The position numbers and the translations under genes were made by a program. Positions 1 to 12,303 of a DNA stretch of 64,000 bases are shown here, one piece after another. Every line of letters begins with the position of its first letter. Within the stretch, counting starts at the first letter, position 1. The stretch comes from Costus lasius (lineage: Eukaryota > Streptophyta > Magnoliopsida > Zingiberales > Costaceae), in assembly GCA_027563935.2 (NCBI GenBank), contig CM050451.1:97429565-97493564 (forward strand), read 5' to 3'. The notes under the pieces were generated by a model. It ran no database searches. It saw nothing but the letters and a program-made list of their open reading frames with translations, and was not told the origin of the DNA.

Positions 1-675
1 ATCCAATTATAATCAAATTAAAATGACATCAAAAAACAAAAACACACATCATTCCATATACCTGTTAGGATATTTTATTATACTATCATGTCATTTAGAT
101 TAAAGAACGCAAGCACAATATATTAAAGAGCAATGAACTCGCATTCCCAAGTACAATCTTAAAATGAACCTCTTAAATGTGCATTTCGAATTTCATGTGA
201 AAAATTTCTAAGATTCATTAATATAAAGAAGAATCAAGATAGACAATTTGAAAATAAAATCAATTATTTAATATGGCACCACTAAAAATCTCATATAGCT
301 CAAATTATTTAAAGGGCATTTAGCTTTTCTCAACCGGTTTATTTCTAACATATTTAGACGAATTCATAGCATCTTGAAATTAACAAAGAAAAGTGCTCAA
401 TGAATGAGAGACTTAAATTGGACAATAGCAAGGTGCAAGGACGACGACCTTGACTCCAAACAGATTGAAGGAATCATATGACTGTAATCAAATGGAAGGA
501 TCTTTTAACAAACACAGAAAAAAAAATGAGGAAAAGAAAAGAGGGACTACGGATCTAAGGGAACCTGTTATCGTATCTAGACAATTAAAGGAGGAACTAT
601 AATGAACAGTGGAAGTTTATGTTCCAAAAAAAAAAAACAAAAAATACCCTTCAACATTTGAGTGAGATACACAAC
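1..675. other. AT-rich spacer, no gene seen
   Basis: I see no open frame of useful length, no RNA gene and no repeat structure in this stretch beyond short A-tracts. It is the left flank of the small LTR element that starts at 681. Confidence 0.6.
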
Positions 676-680
676 CTTGG

Positions 681-1441
681 TGTCATGCTCTGGCCTAAGG
701 TTCTCCGGCGGAACTTTATACCGTACTAAAATCCTAGATTCCGGCCCCAAAATCACCCCAAATCAAAACCCTAATTCAGACTTTGACTTGGTCAACATGA
801 TTTTGACCCGGTCAATGTGATTCCGCCGTGAACTAATCAATTTTTTTCTTCTGCTGACGTTAGGATCTGGATTACAAATCTCTCGGAGCCGACGACCCCC
901 GTCACCCGCCCCTCTCCCACTCGGACCTTTCGCCGGCGGCACACCTGTCGTCGATTACAACCACACAAGAACTCGCTCGTCGACGCCCCTTGGCGCCGGA
1001 TACCTCACTCCCTAGAGGCATCAGAGCCCCCGCTCTAGAAAGGCCAACGGCGCCCTCGCCGTCGCCGGTGGTAGCACTCCCCAGCACTCGCATGATCCCG
1101 CTCTGCTTCATTCGTTGAACCTTTAAAGGGAAGAAGACGCCCACGTCTCGTGCCTCACATGGACCACGTTCCACAATGCCACCTGCATCGATCCCGTCTC
1201 CCGCGTCGCCCATTGCCGAAATCCTCACAGGAATCCCAGAGTCGTCCCACCTGGAAGTAGTGCCGCTCCTCGTCCGCGCAAAGCTCGCAGAAGACGATGT
1301 CTTTCGACTTTGGGGTTGACCGGAAGGTTGAATCCAATTCCGGGTTCGATGGTGTGGGGCTTAGTTTGGATCGCATCGTGGATATGGGCCGCCACCCAAT
1401 CCAGTTGAATTTGGCCCGGCCTGGAACTCCAGGGCCTAACA
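681..1441 (-). repeat. 3' LTR of the TRIM-like element (shortened)
   Basis: Matches the other LTR through CTAAGGTTCTCCG, the block near GACTTTGACTTGGTCAAC, and the terminus CCAGGGCCTAACA. It lacks about 340 bp present in the partner (about 2041-2412 there). The break follows GCTGACGT..AGGATC and resumes at TTACAAATCTCTCG. Point differences between the two LTRs are numerous, so the insertion is not recent. Confidence 0.85.
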
Positions 1442-1456
1442 ATTCTCCCCCACCTG
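1442..1456 (-). other. Polypurine tract of the TRIM-like element
   Basis: Reads ATTCTCCCCCACCTG on the plus strand, hence purine-rich on the minus strand, directly beside the LTR end at 1441. This is where plus-strand DNA synthesis would be primed in a minus-oriented copia element. Confidence 0.7.
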
Positions 1457-1840
1457 ATTTGAACATCGCCCTCGATGTTCGATACAGGTTGAACATTGTC
1501 TCTTCAATGTCCAAATTCTCTACATCCTGTCTTCAGTCTGATGATGAATGTTACTGAACCACATCGCTTGGAATTGGCACTCAAATGTGCCATAGTGCTA
1601 TGCCCAACTCAATACGAACAGGGTCATGTCCATAACGTATCTCCCTAAATGCTCTGCTCAATATGCAATCGCTGAGTTTACGTACTAGCACACTGAATCA
1701 TCATGCTTATTAGCAACCTACATCACCAAATTCATCAAGAATAACCCCAGACCTGTGGGTCATGGGCCCACAGTAAACTTGCTTCACCATCCTGGCTGAA
1801 CTTAACTGAACCTCGCATCCCCATGCTCGTTCGGAACCTC

Positions 1841-1852
1841 GCTCTGATACCA
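1841..1852 (-). other. Primer binding site, initiator tRNA-Met type
   Basis: GCTCTGATACCA equals the 3' end of plant initiator tRNA-Met including CCA, so its complement is the primer binding site. It sits two bases from the LTR that starts at 1855, the usual copia spacing. Confidence 0.8.
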
Positions 1853-1854
1853 GT

Positions 1855-2956
1855 TGTCACGCCCCGGCCTAAGGTTCTCCGACGGACCTTTGTACCATGC
1901 CAAAACCCTAGATTACGGCCCCAAAATCACCCCCCAATCAAAACCTTAATTTAAACTTTGACTTGGTCAACATGATTTTGACCCGGTCAATGTGATTCCG
2001 CCGCGCGCCGATCGATTTCTTTCTTCTGCTGACGTCAGGATCGCGTCAGTCGCCCAATTCGAAATCTTGTCCCTGCCGAAATTCGAATTTCGCCTGTTGA
2101 CTCACCCGAAGCAATGACCCACCTCTTTTCGAACGTTCGACACATTTGAAACTCGTTGTTGTGCCTTGTCGTCGTCTTCCTCATGCGCCTGCGTCCGAAC
2201 GCCGCCTGCGTTTTCGCCGGACGCATTGCTCCTCTTCACCGGAGTGAAAAGGCGTGATGGTAGGTTGGAGACCCCTCTTCGCCCTCAGCCTATCGTTGCC
2301 GACCTAGCAGCCGCCTACTGTCGCCGGAAACCTTGCCGGATGGGTGAAAGCCTGGAAACAGAAATCTCACCGAAAGATAGGGAAATAACACTAGCTTTTA
2401 TTCCTCTCCAAAAATTGGTTACAAATCTCTCGAAGCTGACGACCCCCGTCGCTCGCCCCTCTCCCACTCAAACCTCTCACCGGCAGCACACCTGCCGTTG
2501 GTTACAACCACACAAGAACTCGCTCATCGACGCCCCCTAGCGCCGGATACCTCGCCCCCTGGCGGCATCAGAGCCCCTACTCTGGAAAAGCCGACAGCGC
2601 CCTCGCCATCACCGGTGGTAGCACTCGCACGATCCCGTTTTGCTCCGTTCATTGATCCTTTAAAGGGAAGGAGACGCTCATGTCTCGTGCCTCGCATGGA
2701 CCACGTTCCACGACACCACCCGCGTCGATCCTGTCTCCCACATTGCCCGTTGCCATAATCCTCATTGGAATCCCGTAGTCGTCCCACCTGGAAGTAACGC
2801 CACTCCTCGTCCACGCAAAGCTCGCGGAAGACGACATCTTCCGACTTTGGGGTTGACCGAAAGGTTGACTCCAATTTCGACTTCGATAGTGTGGGCTTAG
2901 TTTGGATCGCATTGTGGATATGGGCTGCCGCCCAATCCTAACTCCAGGGCCTAACA
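1855..2956 (-). repeat. 5' LTR of the TRIM-like element (full length)
   Basis: This is the longer of the two LTRs (1102 bp). It contains a GC-rich middle part that yields several overlapping chance ORFs on both strands, none resembling a known protein. It ends GGCCTAACA immediately before the right CTTGG target duplication. Confidence 0.85.
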
Positions 2957-3251
2957 CTTGGTATGCAAAACATTCTAACACCCAAACAAAAACATTCTTT
3001 TAACATGAATATGACTATAAAAGCTACGGCAGATAAAATTACACCAATACAAAAAGGTGTATTTGCAAAATTAAAAAATTCACAATTACACCTATTCAAA
3101 TTTAGAAACCAGCATAGATGGGAAAAAAATAAGTCATGTCAAAAGTTTATCAAAAGAAAGCAACAATAAGAAATGCAAGTTTCAACATGATAAAAGGTAC
3201 ATGACACAGTACGACCTACTAAAAATCCTTGAACGACTTTCGCACAAGCTT

Positions 3252-4190
3252 TCATTCCTCGGTTTCAAGAACAGTCTTAAGACATTTGATTTGCACATTC
3301 TCTTGCAATTCCTTCGAAGCTATTTTAATCCGGGACTTCTGAATCAGTTCAAAATTCCGTATGTATTGTCTCCATGTTTGCCAGGTTGTCTTTCTTCTTT
3401 TCCAAGTTGGTTTGAATTTCTTCTTTTGCAACTCTAAACTTAAAAGATGCTTTTCCTCTAACAGCTTTGTCTCTTTCTCCGAGAGCTTTGCTATTTTCTC
3501 ATCTAGTTGCTTTATTCTATCTAATAGGAGTTGAAAAGATGTTGACCATGTGCGCTTCTCCCTATCTATTGCATCCTTCAAAGAATTTATTAGCATCATC
3601 TTCTCATTGTTTATCTGAGAATCATAGTTATGTAGATGTTGTAAAGATTCAATTTGCTTTAGAATGGTCAAAATCTTTTGGCTTAACTCTTTCCATGCAT
3701 CTGTTGGAACTCCAAGCCTAACTAGGACATGCAAGATATCCTCTGAAGAGATCGAGAATTCGTCCACTGTGGGAAACATGTCCTCTGTTTGAAATTTCTT
3801 CAAACAATCGGTCATCAAGCACCTGGCTGTGTATTCCACTGCCTTACGAATTCCCTCTGGAATTTGGGGAGCAATGACAACATGGGTCTGCTTTAGAGAT
3901 GATGGCTCAGGTGAACCTAATTCAAATTAATGCAATAATGAGAAATGTTGAATCAATTGTAGGAAGAAAGATAAGAGGAAGAGAATATATATACCAATGT
4001 TCGCTGTTACTTACCAACTTGTTGGCCTTGCTCTTTACCCGCATAAAAGGTTGCATGTAAGGATGGTTTTTCCATGGTTCTGTAAAAACATGAATAATTA
4101 ATGCTCCAAGAAGACGTAGCAGATCAACAATATTTGAGGGGTCATCTATATCAAAAATATCATTAGGCACACTTACAGTTGCATCTTGAA
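3252..4190 (-). pseudogene. Unrecognised two-exon coiled-coil gene fragment
   Basis: Two minus-strand exons can be joined. The upstream exon (about 4017-4190) encodes an acidic then hydrophobic segment containing DIFDIDDPSNIVDLLRLLG and HPYMQPFMRVKSKANKL and ends at a consensus donor (GTAAGT). A roughly 100-nt intron follows, with acceptor TTGAATTAG. The downstream exon (about 3252-3916) continues with GSPEPSS, VVIAPQIPEGIRKAVEYTA and FSISSEDILHVLVRLGVP, then a Lys/Glu-rich heptad-like coiled coil. I do not recognise the family. About 24 residues near the C-terminus (FKPTWKRRK...) look non-natural in this frame but continue the coiled coil in the +1 frame, suggesting two compensating indels and so a pseudogene. 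No start codon could be placed upstream. It might instead be the 3' end of a live gene whose earlier exons were missed. Confidence 0.45.
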
Positions 4191-6336
4191 CTCGTGAAAG
4201 AAAGGTGCATTAAAAAAAATTAATACAAAAAAGACGACGACAATTGCAAACGAATAAAAAAAGTAATACACAAAAAAAATTGAGTCAATAGGATCAAAGC
4301 ACTATATATAACTTTTTTAATCCAAACATCGGCACTCTGTCCAATCCAGCATCCATACGGTTCTCATATGAATTCCCATTGTTTAGGAATTTTAATAGAT
4401 AATATGGATGCGCTAATTGCATTAATGTGTGATTTTTTTTGTTTTAAGAAGCATGGAAGTGTTAACTGCATACGAGAAAAAAAAAATTCTTTATGGAAAA
4501 AATAGCGAGAGCAAGCGGTAAAGCCCATCCTAATCTTATAAATAGAATCAAAGAACATCGAAATTCCTAGGTTATTAGGAAAGGAGAAACGTTGGAAATT
4601 TATAGCTCTATCGCAATTGCCCAAAAAGCTGCAAAAAATGGAGATTCCCCATATTATTGCAGTAGTCTATTCACACAAGGAATTCGTAACCCTTATGAAT
4701 CAAAACCAAAAATAAAAAAAAAAAAAAGATTAAAATAGAAAGCAGGAGAACTTGTATAGAAAGGGGATAGTTTATCACCTAATTGAGAGTCAGAAATTCG
4801 CAACTGTTAAAGTCCAAGTCTTGATCCTCAGCACTCGCCGGTAGTCTCTTGCCGTGTCGCTGCAGAGAGGGAATTCGCATGCAAGTAGAGGAAACCTAGC
4901 TTCGCTTGCTGGGATTAGTGTTAAAAGAGCCAAACCCGGAGTCTATATCAAACTCAAATAACACCCAATCCAACTCTACGCTAAACTCTAGTTTTGGGCG
5001 TGGTAAATAATAACCCGGATTTGAACAAAAGACAGATCCACACCCGGTCCTGCTCATTACGGCAGCCCTACTCGCTAGGGCAGGTCCAATGCTGACAAAC
5101 TGATTAGGTCCTAACCCGAACCCTATTACAGCTTGTTTTTCCCTTTGTGCTGCATGAACTGAGCAGTGAAGTCTTGCCGCAAGTTGAGAAGCAGCACCCC
5201 GCCGCACCCACTGTTGACAATTCTTGCCTCGACACCCTTTCTAATACCATCTCGCTCGATCCTCTTCTGCCATCTCTCAAGAGGTGGGTTTTCGATCGAA
5301 GCATGGTGCAACAGCTGGAAGTCTTGAATGCTCTAGACGCAGTGGTAGCACTTTATGGCGACAGGCATGGCCTTCTTCACTGATACATCTCTTGTGCATA
5401 TCCCTCTTTGCAAAGCTCCACGGCCGGAGATGAGAGCCTATTGGCACCTTATCCCTTCTCCCTGTCACCAGCAACCTACTATAACCACTCTGCCTCATCG
5501 CTAAACTCAGACTTGACGGTGTCCAGATCGGATCAAACCCAGGGTTAAAAACCCTGCCCGACTCAGCTAGGATTCTGTTCTGCTCCGCCTCGTTGCCCGA
5601 CCTAGATACAAAGAATCTGATTTAATCAAACCCAATCTGATATATTACCCAATACCATCTGATGTTACAATGAAAACGTGCAGTGGGCAACCACATCCAA
5701 TACAGTCTTAGTTCAGTTTGATTTGAACCAAATCAATTTGACATGAACTAATCCAAATTGATGTGATCTGATCTATGTCAACTCAATCCATCCTTTATAG
5801 TGAAAGGATCAACCTAACTCAATCAGATTAGATCCAATTTAGGTACAAATCAGATTTAAATCCAATTCTGCTTCGACGATGTGCAACTGCAATCTCTGCT
5901 TCAAACCTAAACCCCATAGTGGGTTGCTATAGTGACACCCAATTTCTAATGGCTTGGTCAGGCATTGCAGTCTAGTTCAATCTCAGCAGACCCAAATGTT
6001 GCTTACCAGGTTTAGTCCAAGTTTTGTTGGATCAAAGATATTTCTGACAGCAATCAGTTTGGTCCAACCCATATCCAAGTCTAATAACCTACCCATCTGC
6101 CTAAATGCCAATCCATAGCAAGCAACGGTAAAATGAAGAAATAGAGAAATATAAAAATAGAGAGAAAATGAGAGAATATATGAAAACGAGAGAAATAATA
6201 ATAATAAAAATAAAAAAAATAACAATCATATAATAAGTTTTTTGACCTTCCTTAGTGGGATATTTATCCCACTTTATCATTATTTGTTATAGTATGAGCA
6301 AGTGTTCTTAGTTATTTGTTATATATAAAAATATTT
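4191..6336. other. Spacer; possible upstream exon scraps, no defensible gene
   Basis: The minus strand at about 4800-4890 has an exon-like stretch ending CTTTAACAG, which could be a 5' exon of the gene to the left, but I cannot connect it. A 78-codon plus-strand frame at 5147-5383 matches nothing I know. From about 5590 to 5880 the sequence is a degenerate series of short AATCTGATTTAAT-like repeats. The stretch 6120-6230 is A-rich. Confidence 0.4.
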
Positions 6337-6342
6337 ATATAT

Positions 6343-6416
<74 letters not shown>

Positions 6417-6436
6417 ATATATATACACATATATAT
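6337..6436. repeat. (TA)n/(CA)n compound microsatellite
   Basis: Runs of AT dinucleotides with short CACA and GTGT interruptions. Confidence 0.9.
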
Positions 6437-6651
6437 GCTTATGTAGTCGGTACTGACCATAGATTGATAGACTGATATGTATCGCCCGTATCGCCTAGTA
6501 GAGAATGATACTTTAAACCTTGCTTATGTCATACCATAGTCATGCCCCATACCATCCATAATCTATTGTGTCCCATCCCAAGCCATCTCATTCAATCACT
6601 ATCACATCCTATACCATGCCTCATGAAATCCCATCTCATCCCATACATTCG

Positions 6652-6704
<53 letters not shown>
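6652..6704. repeat. (TA)n microsatellite
   Basis: An uninterrupted TA run of about 26 units. Confidence 0.95.
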
Positions 6705-6705
<1 letters not shown>

Positions 6706-8660
6706 TAGAAGCTAGTGGACCAAGCCGCAGCATGGGTCAATATAGTGGGGCAAGAATTTTGAGAGCACCAATTGAATATTCAAGGCATTCGCTATTAAAT
6801 TGTTGTTGTTATTGTTATTATCATACGGTACACTATTAAAATTATATGTAAGTTTTTAATACTTGAGTATGACATAGTGATATGATAGGCAAAGTTGTTA
6901 AAAGATTATTCAAGATCTTAGGATCTTACAATCCTACAACCCAAATTAGCATAAATCACTTTAAATATACATAGGAACTTAATAAACTAACAAAATGTAG
7001 GACCTTTGATCTTAGTTGCAAGTTCTATAGGAGTAATGATTATTTCAATTTAACAAAGATGATTAAGTGTCCTGTACCTAGCGGTATATACTACTTTTAA
7101 AATCTTTGCCTCAATGAGCCTATCTTCTTACCCTATAATGAACTTGCCTTGATTTAAGTACATTATTATCATATTACCTCATCTATTTATTGCTCAAGAT
7201 ATTGTCGCTCATGATTGGTCAACACCAAAGCCCACAATAACGTTCTTTCACGGTGCAATCAATGTGTTCTAGTTTACTTCACTTAAGACTAATATTTAGT
7301 TTATTATTATTCAAAGAGTAATAAATACTAAATAATAGATATACACATGAGCTGGTATATTACAATTCAATTTAATTTCTATAAAGTTGCTATATTAGTA
7401 TATTTAAGTTTGAGTTTCATCCGAGTATATAAACATATATGAATTAAAATATTTTTAACCATTTGGTGGAATCAATTAATTTTACATCCTAGTCTCATAG
7501 TCATTTCATTGTTCCTAGGTATTAATTCAATCTTGACAATCTTGAATGTAGGTATAACATAGAGAACATGAACTAGTTTTGTAGAGGTAGATACAAACAC
7601 CTTAAAATGCATCTTCGAACAAGTCTTTCGTTAAAAGGTAAGTGTATTAAAAAGATTAAATGTTAAGTTACAAGAGAAATTCTTAAATGTTTTAATATGG
7701 TTGTCTATTGTTTGGAACTAAGATGCACCTTATTTTCTTTTATCTTTTTGTTTCTTCTTTTCAAATTTCAACATTTCAACACACGGAGGTCATAATTAAT
7801 TAATTATTTTATTTAGAATAGATAAATGCTTGCAATGTTGTCTACATATAGTATAATTACATTTTAATCTACTTGAGTTAAATTAGATGATATTATATTG
7901 TCATTTGAATTACAAACATATGCATGTAGAACTATCATATTAGATTTTTTTAATCTAGTTATGAACTAAGCATTGTTCTATTTACCATGTTTTAGGCTTT
8001 TTGTTAACCCCTCAGGGTAGTGTAATCTACTCATCTTGAGATAGTAAGATTTTATCCCAAAGCCAACATTAACTTAACCCATAGATATGAAGGTGGCACA
8101 CTATTCATTCCCCAGCAACTCGAGCAGATTGACCACTGCTCCACGCAATAAGGTAAATCAACAAGGACAAAGAAGCTAATGGACAAATAGATTAATCTTA
8201 ACTCATCAAGACAAATTGTAAAATGTCAATTTAAATTAATCTTAACTCATCAAGACAATAAGAATGCACCTTCAATAAAATACCTGCAGCCACAGCAGCA
8301 ATTGTTGGCTAATTTTCAATACTAGTAAACAATAAATAGAACAAATACAACTAAGGAAATGAAGAAACTAATCCTGCAAAATCAGACAAATCATAATGGT
8401 GTTTGTGAAATCAATCACACATGACAAAAGAAATAAAAAGTCATACCAACTCATCCCACAACATTACTAGCACTGATCCTACAAACTTAATCTAAGAATC
8501 TAGAAAGACGTGAAGGGAAAAACAACAGACAATTGTACCAAAATATCTGAAAATGAACTAGAATAGACAATCTAATTATAGCTATTGATCTATAAGATAA
8601 ACAAAACAAATCCACCAAAATTAAATAGAAAAAAATTATTACACCCCAAATTATGCATTT
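6705..8660. other. AT-rich spacer, no gene seen
   Basis: No long frame, RNA gene or terminal repeats recognised. A 24-bp direct repeat (TTAATCTTAACTCATCAAG core) occurs at about 8192 and 8238. Confidence 0.5.
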
Positions 8661-8677
8661 TAATGTCCAGAAGTATT

Positions 8678-8951
8678 TTTGTACCTTAAGAAAATTTTTA
8701 TAGAATTATTGGGAATTTTAATGGATTATAATATTTTTGGGTATGTTAGAAAATAAAAAAATTATAAATTTTGCTTGGGCTTTGAAGCTCATAACTCACG
8801 CACAAGTGTCAGTGTTTGTACCTTAAGAAAATTTTTATAGAATTACTGGGAATTTTAATGGATTATAATATTTTTGGGTATGTTAGAAAATAAAAAAATT
8901 ATAAATTTTGCTTGGGCTTTGAAGCTCATAACTCACGCACAAGTGTCAGGG
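8678..8951. repeat. Tandem duplication, two copies of a 137-bp unit
   Basis: The unit starts TTTGTACCTTAAGAAAATT and ends CACGCACAAGTGTCAG. Copy 1 is 8678-8814 and copy 2 is 8815-8951. I noticed one substitution (ATTATTGGG versus ATTACTGGG), so the duplication is recent. It encodes nothing obvious. Confidence 0.9.
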
Positions 8952-10744
8952 TGAGCTGGGCTGACCAAACACAAAGTGAAGAAAACTGAGAAGCCAAAAT
9001 TATACCTAGTGTCTCACCGTCTTTATCAAATCGACTCATGGTCATTGCATTCGTGTCTTCTAACGATGTCATGTGCCACTTAGAGTTCATGCACGACTCG
9101 TCCCACTCAAAAGCCCTAGGGCAAGGCATTTAAAGAATAATATCAATTGAAATCATTGCCCGCTTGTGACATTTTGATCGACACATTTGCCACTCGCTAT
9201 ATCATGCCCACTACGCGGATAGTTTGCTAGGAGTTATAACGAACGAAGCTGTAGGCAACCACAAAGTGAAGCTTCACCAAGCAAACCAGCATTATGCAAT
9301 ATGGTTTACTATGGTCCAACCTGGTTTAGAAATTAGTAATTTTAAACTTCGATAAATGTTAAATTGCCTCGGTTCAATATCTTAGGCCCATTCAGAATAG
9401 ATTAAGTTCGGTTCAATATAGTTTGGGTTGAATCGGACCAAAATTAAGTAGTATGCCTTGCTTAATAGTACAAAGTACAAACCCATTACCATCTACTAGA
9501 TTAGATCTCTTATTTATTAGATATCAAATTAATATACATGCTTTAAGAAATCAGTAAGTTCAATGTCCTTGATAACAATACATGGTTAAGAGCCTGCTTG
9601 CCGCAGAAGCAGACATGTGGATTCAAGCCCTTGTGCCCAAATATAAGTTGTTTTTCATACACAATTATTTTTTATCTTTTCTAACATTTCAAAAATCATG
9701 ATAATTCATACAAAATTCCAACAATTCCATAATAAATTTCAAAAAATTATAAATAAAGAAGCAATATTTGCGTGTGAATATGAGTTTAGAGTTAGAAAAG
9801 AATTTAGTAACACATCCAAAAATACTTGTCATATAACACGATCATGGGTAGACTAGCAAACAACACAACAAAGCCGGTCACTAATATAGCCAAAAATACT
9901 AGTGTAAGAAGCATACACATCCAAATAGGCCGAACAATATGTAGTTTATAATTTAGATTATGGCATCTATCAACACAAAAGGAAAAGCAATCAAAATAAC
10001 TTACATGCTAAGTAAAAGAAGAATCATACCAAAGTTGCCCTATATCTGACGCTTTACAAACAACCAAGCTCACTGAAACTACAAGCAAACAAACTCATAA
10101 GAAAAAGAACAAAATTATACAACTAATCCAAAGCATGGTCGAAAAAGCGAGTTAAATGGAATGTAGAAAAATAATAGCAAAAAGAAACCAAGTACAAAAT
10201 AACAAAATGCACCCAAAATTTTAGAAAGAGAGGTAGGGACATTAATCTAATTAATTGCATCAATTAGCAAGACAAATACAGCAACTAAAGAATAATAAAG
10301 GGAAAAAGTTTTAAAAAAATCACAATCTCCAAGCAAATCCCTGAAAAAGGAGTTAACAGAAGGTTAACCACAATCTAGTACATATAGGCCAAAGTGGACA
10401 TTTATACTTAGATGCATAGGTAAATTTATATTCCTGTGTAAAATATATCAATGGATTGAGGCATCTCATGTGCATTGACATTGAAATGAATAGTATTTCA
10501 ATGATATATGAATGGCACATCAATAAGGATATGGTCATTGGCACTGAGATTAAATGGTATGTCAATAAGACATTGATCATTGACATAAAGACAACTATTT
10601 ATACATAAGGGCATAATCTTTGAGTCTAAAATACGTACTACAACCGTGAGGATATGTATTATGATTGTGAATAAATAGTATATCAATAAGGACATGAAAA
10701 TAGTGATGGAAATAAATGATAAATCCATTAGAACTTAAATAATT
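8952..10744. other. Spacer; loosely repetitive 10.38-10.74 kb, no gene
   Basis: No gene recognised. The stretch 10380-10740 contains diverged repeats with an ATGGTATGTCAATAAG-like core (near 10510, 10560 and 10680), perhaps an old minisatellite. Confidence 0.45.
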
Positions 10745-10900
10745 GAAAATGCAATGATCCGACCCTAGCGAAGCATGAAATCACTAAATCCGACAGATTA
10801 ATTGGACAGTAGATTAAGATGTCTCAAGAACATGAAAGAAGCACATCCGAGGGACAAATAAACCATGACATGAACTGAACTAATTAACAAACACCGGCAG
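10745..10900. repeat. Diverged direct repeat flanking the MITE, left copy
   Basis: Contains AAGATGTCTCAAGAACATG and AATTAACAAACACCGG, both of which recur at 11553-11660 on the other side of the MITE at 10979-11549. The two copies differ at many positions. Confidence 0.7.
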
Positions 10901-10978
10901 CAAGTCGGAAAAAATCAAAGCATAGTCAACTGAGCTTAAAAACAACGTCTGCATGCCCTCTTCCAGAAATCACTAATA

Positions 10979-11549
10979 GCGTGTTTAGTACGAAGGAAAG
11001 GAAGAGGGAATGGATGAAAAGTTAGAAGGAGAACTATAAAATCGTGTTTAGTAGGACGGTTAGAAATAAGAAAGGAAAAATGGAAGGACAGTGAGAGAGA
11101 AAATAGCCCTATTTGCTTTCTGCCCAAATTGGGTGGAAGATCGAATGGAAAGTTGGATTTGCCCTTTTCATACCTATTTTCACCCTTTTGTTTTTTATGC
11201 TTGCTCCCCCTCTCGTACTTTTCTTGCAATCTTCTTCATCATTGTTGTCATCGCTGTTGTCATTGCTATCATTGTCATCGCTATCGCCATTGCCATTGTC
11301 GTCATCATCGCCGTCGTCGCCTCTTCACCGTTGCCTCTCATTTCTCATCGTCGTCATTTCACCGTCGCCTCTCATTGTTGTCATCGACATAAAAATAAAA
11401 AAAAATAGTGTGTTTATCAATCTTTCTAATTTTCTTTCCTTCTAAATAAACACAATGATGGAAAATCTTATTATTTTCTTTCTTCGTAATGTCCCTTCTT
11501 TCTTCCTTTCTTTTCCTTTTAATTTTCTTTTCCTCCTACTAAACACAGC
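10979..11549. mobile_element. MITE-like inverted-repeat element
   Basis: The left end GCGTGTTTAGTACGAAGG and the right end (reading inward on the other strand GCTGTGTTTAGTAGGAGG) form an imperfect terminal inverted repeat. A second copy of the TIR core lies inside the left end (about 11043). The element is flanked by ATA on both sides (10976-10978 and 11550-11552), too short to be decisive. The middle holds an imperfect CATCGTT/ATTGTC simple-sequence stretch (11240-11390) that gives chance ORFs. No transposase is present. Superfamily uncertain. Confidence 0.6.
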
Positions 11550-11552
11550 ATA

Positions 11553-11660
11553 AATCCAACACTTTAATTGGACAATAGATCAAGATGTCTCAAGAACATG
11601 AAAGAGGGACATCCGAGAGACTATGACATGGGCTGAATTAATTAACAAACACCGGTGTCA
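11553..11660. repeat. Diverged direct repeat flanking the MITE, right copy
   Basis: Partner of 10745-10900 and shares the same two sequence blocks. It suggests a local duplication around the MITE insertion. Confidence 0.7.
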
Positions 11661-11889
11661 GGACATAGAAAAAATTAGTGGCCTCAAGAAAAGATTTAAA
11701 ACTACTACGCAAGAGGATCCTTGACGGTCCAAACCCTCTCGCACTCAAAAATACAGAAAAAAAGAGAGGTTATACACTAATAATAAAAATATAGAAATAA
11801 AGAATGAGGATTTGCACTAATAATAATAATAACAATAATTTAATTTTGTCCAATGATCAAGCCATATTCCTTGAGGAAATTTTTGGATC

Positions 11890-12053
11890 CAAATTAAATT
11901 AATATTCATATCTCGTGATTAGTCAAATATTCATGAGTCAAATCATTAAATATTTAAAAGTCATTTTTGGGCTGAATACTTATTCTTGATCAAATTAGAT
12001 GAATATTCAGAAACTACTTTTACAAAATATTCATCAAATTAGAGAGTAATTGT
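11890..12053. repeat. AAATATTCAT-type degenerate minisatellite, left part
   Basis: Short units built around AAATATTCATCAAATT. The array is split by the hAT element at 12054 and continues at 14027; the split is marked by the 8-bp target duplication. Confidence 0.7.
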
Positions 12054-12303
12054 TAGGGATGTCAATTGGACCCGTTGGGTCCGGGTACCCAACCCGACCC
12101 GACCCGACCCGACCCGTTTAGGGCGGGTTCGGGTACCCGTTTATATAAACGGGGCGGGGGCAGATTAAAGTTTAATAACCCGTGTCGGGTTCGGGTTTAC
12201 ACCTGCGGGTACCCGGTACCCGAACCCAATTAGTAAAAATAAATAAATAAATTATTATAATAAATTAAGTTACAACTTATAACATATAAACTTATACTAT
12301 TAA

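Larger units (their letters stand above)
681..2956 (-). mobile_element. TRIM-like Ty1-copia-type LTR retrotransposon, non-coding
   Basis: Two direct repeats (681-1441 and 1855-2956) begin TGTCAYGCYCYGGCC and end GGCCTAACA, so both have TG...CA ends. They flank only 413 bp. The interior begins with a pyrimidine run after the left LTR (ATTCTCCCCCACC, the reverse complement of a polypurine tract) and ends with GCTCTGATACCA, the 3' end of initiator tRNA-Met, two bases before the right LTR. This order places the element on the minus strand. A 5-bp target duplication, CTTGG, lies at 676-680 and 2957-2961. No gag or pol reading frame fits in the interior, so it is a TRIM or internally deleted copia derivative that must have been mobilised in trans. 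The LTR ORFs are chance frames. Confidence 0.85.

Noticed and set aside
902..2874. Several overlapping 85-125-codon frames on both strands
   Set aside because: All lie within the GC-rich LTRs of the TRIM-like element and are not conserved between the two LTRs.
4364..4700. Stretch that at first looked like organellar DNA
   Set aside because: I could not match it to any plastid or mitochondrial gene, and its A-runs and broken frames fit ordinary spacer.
5147..5383. 78-codon frame that reads as plausible protein text
   Set aside because: No recognisable family, no splice context and frames of similar length on the other strand. Listed as spacer.
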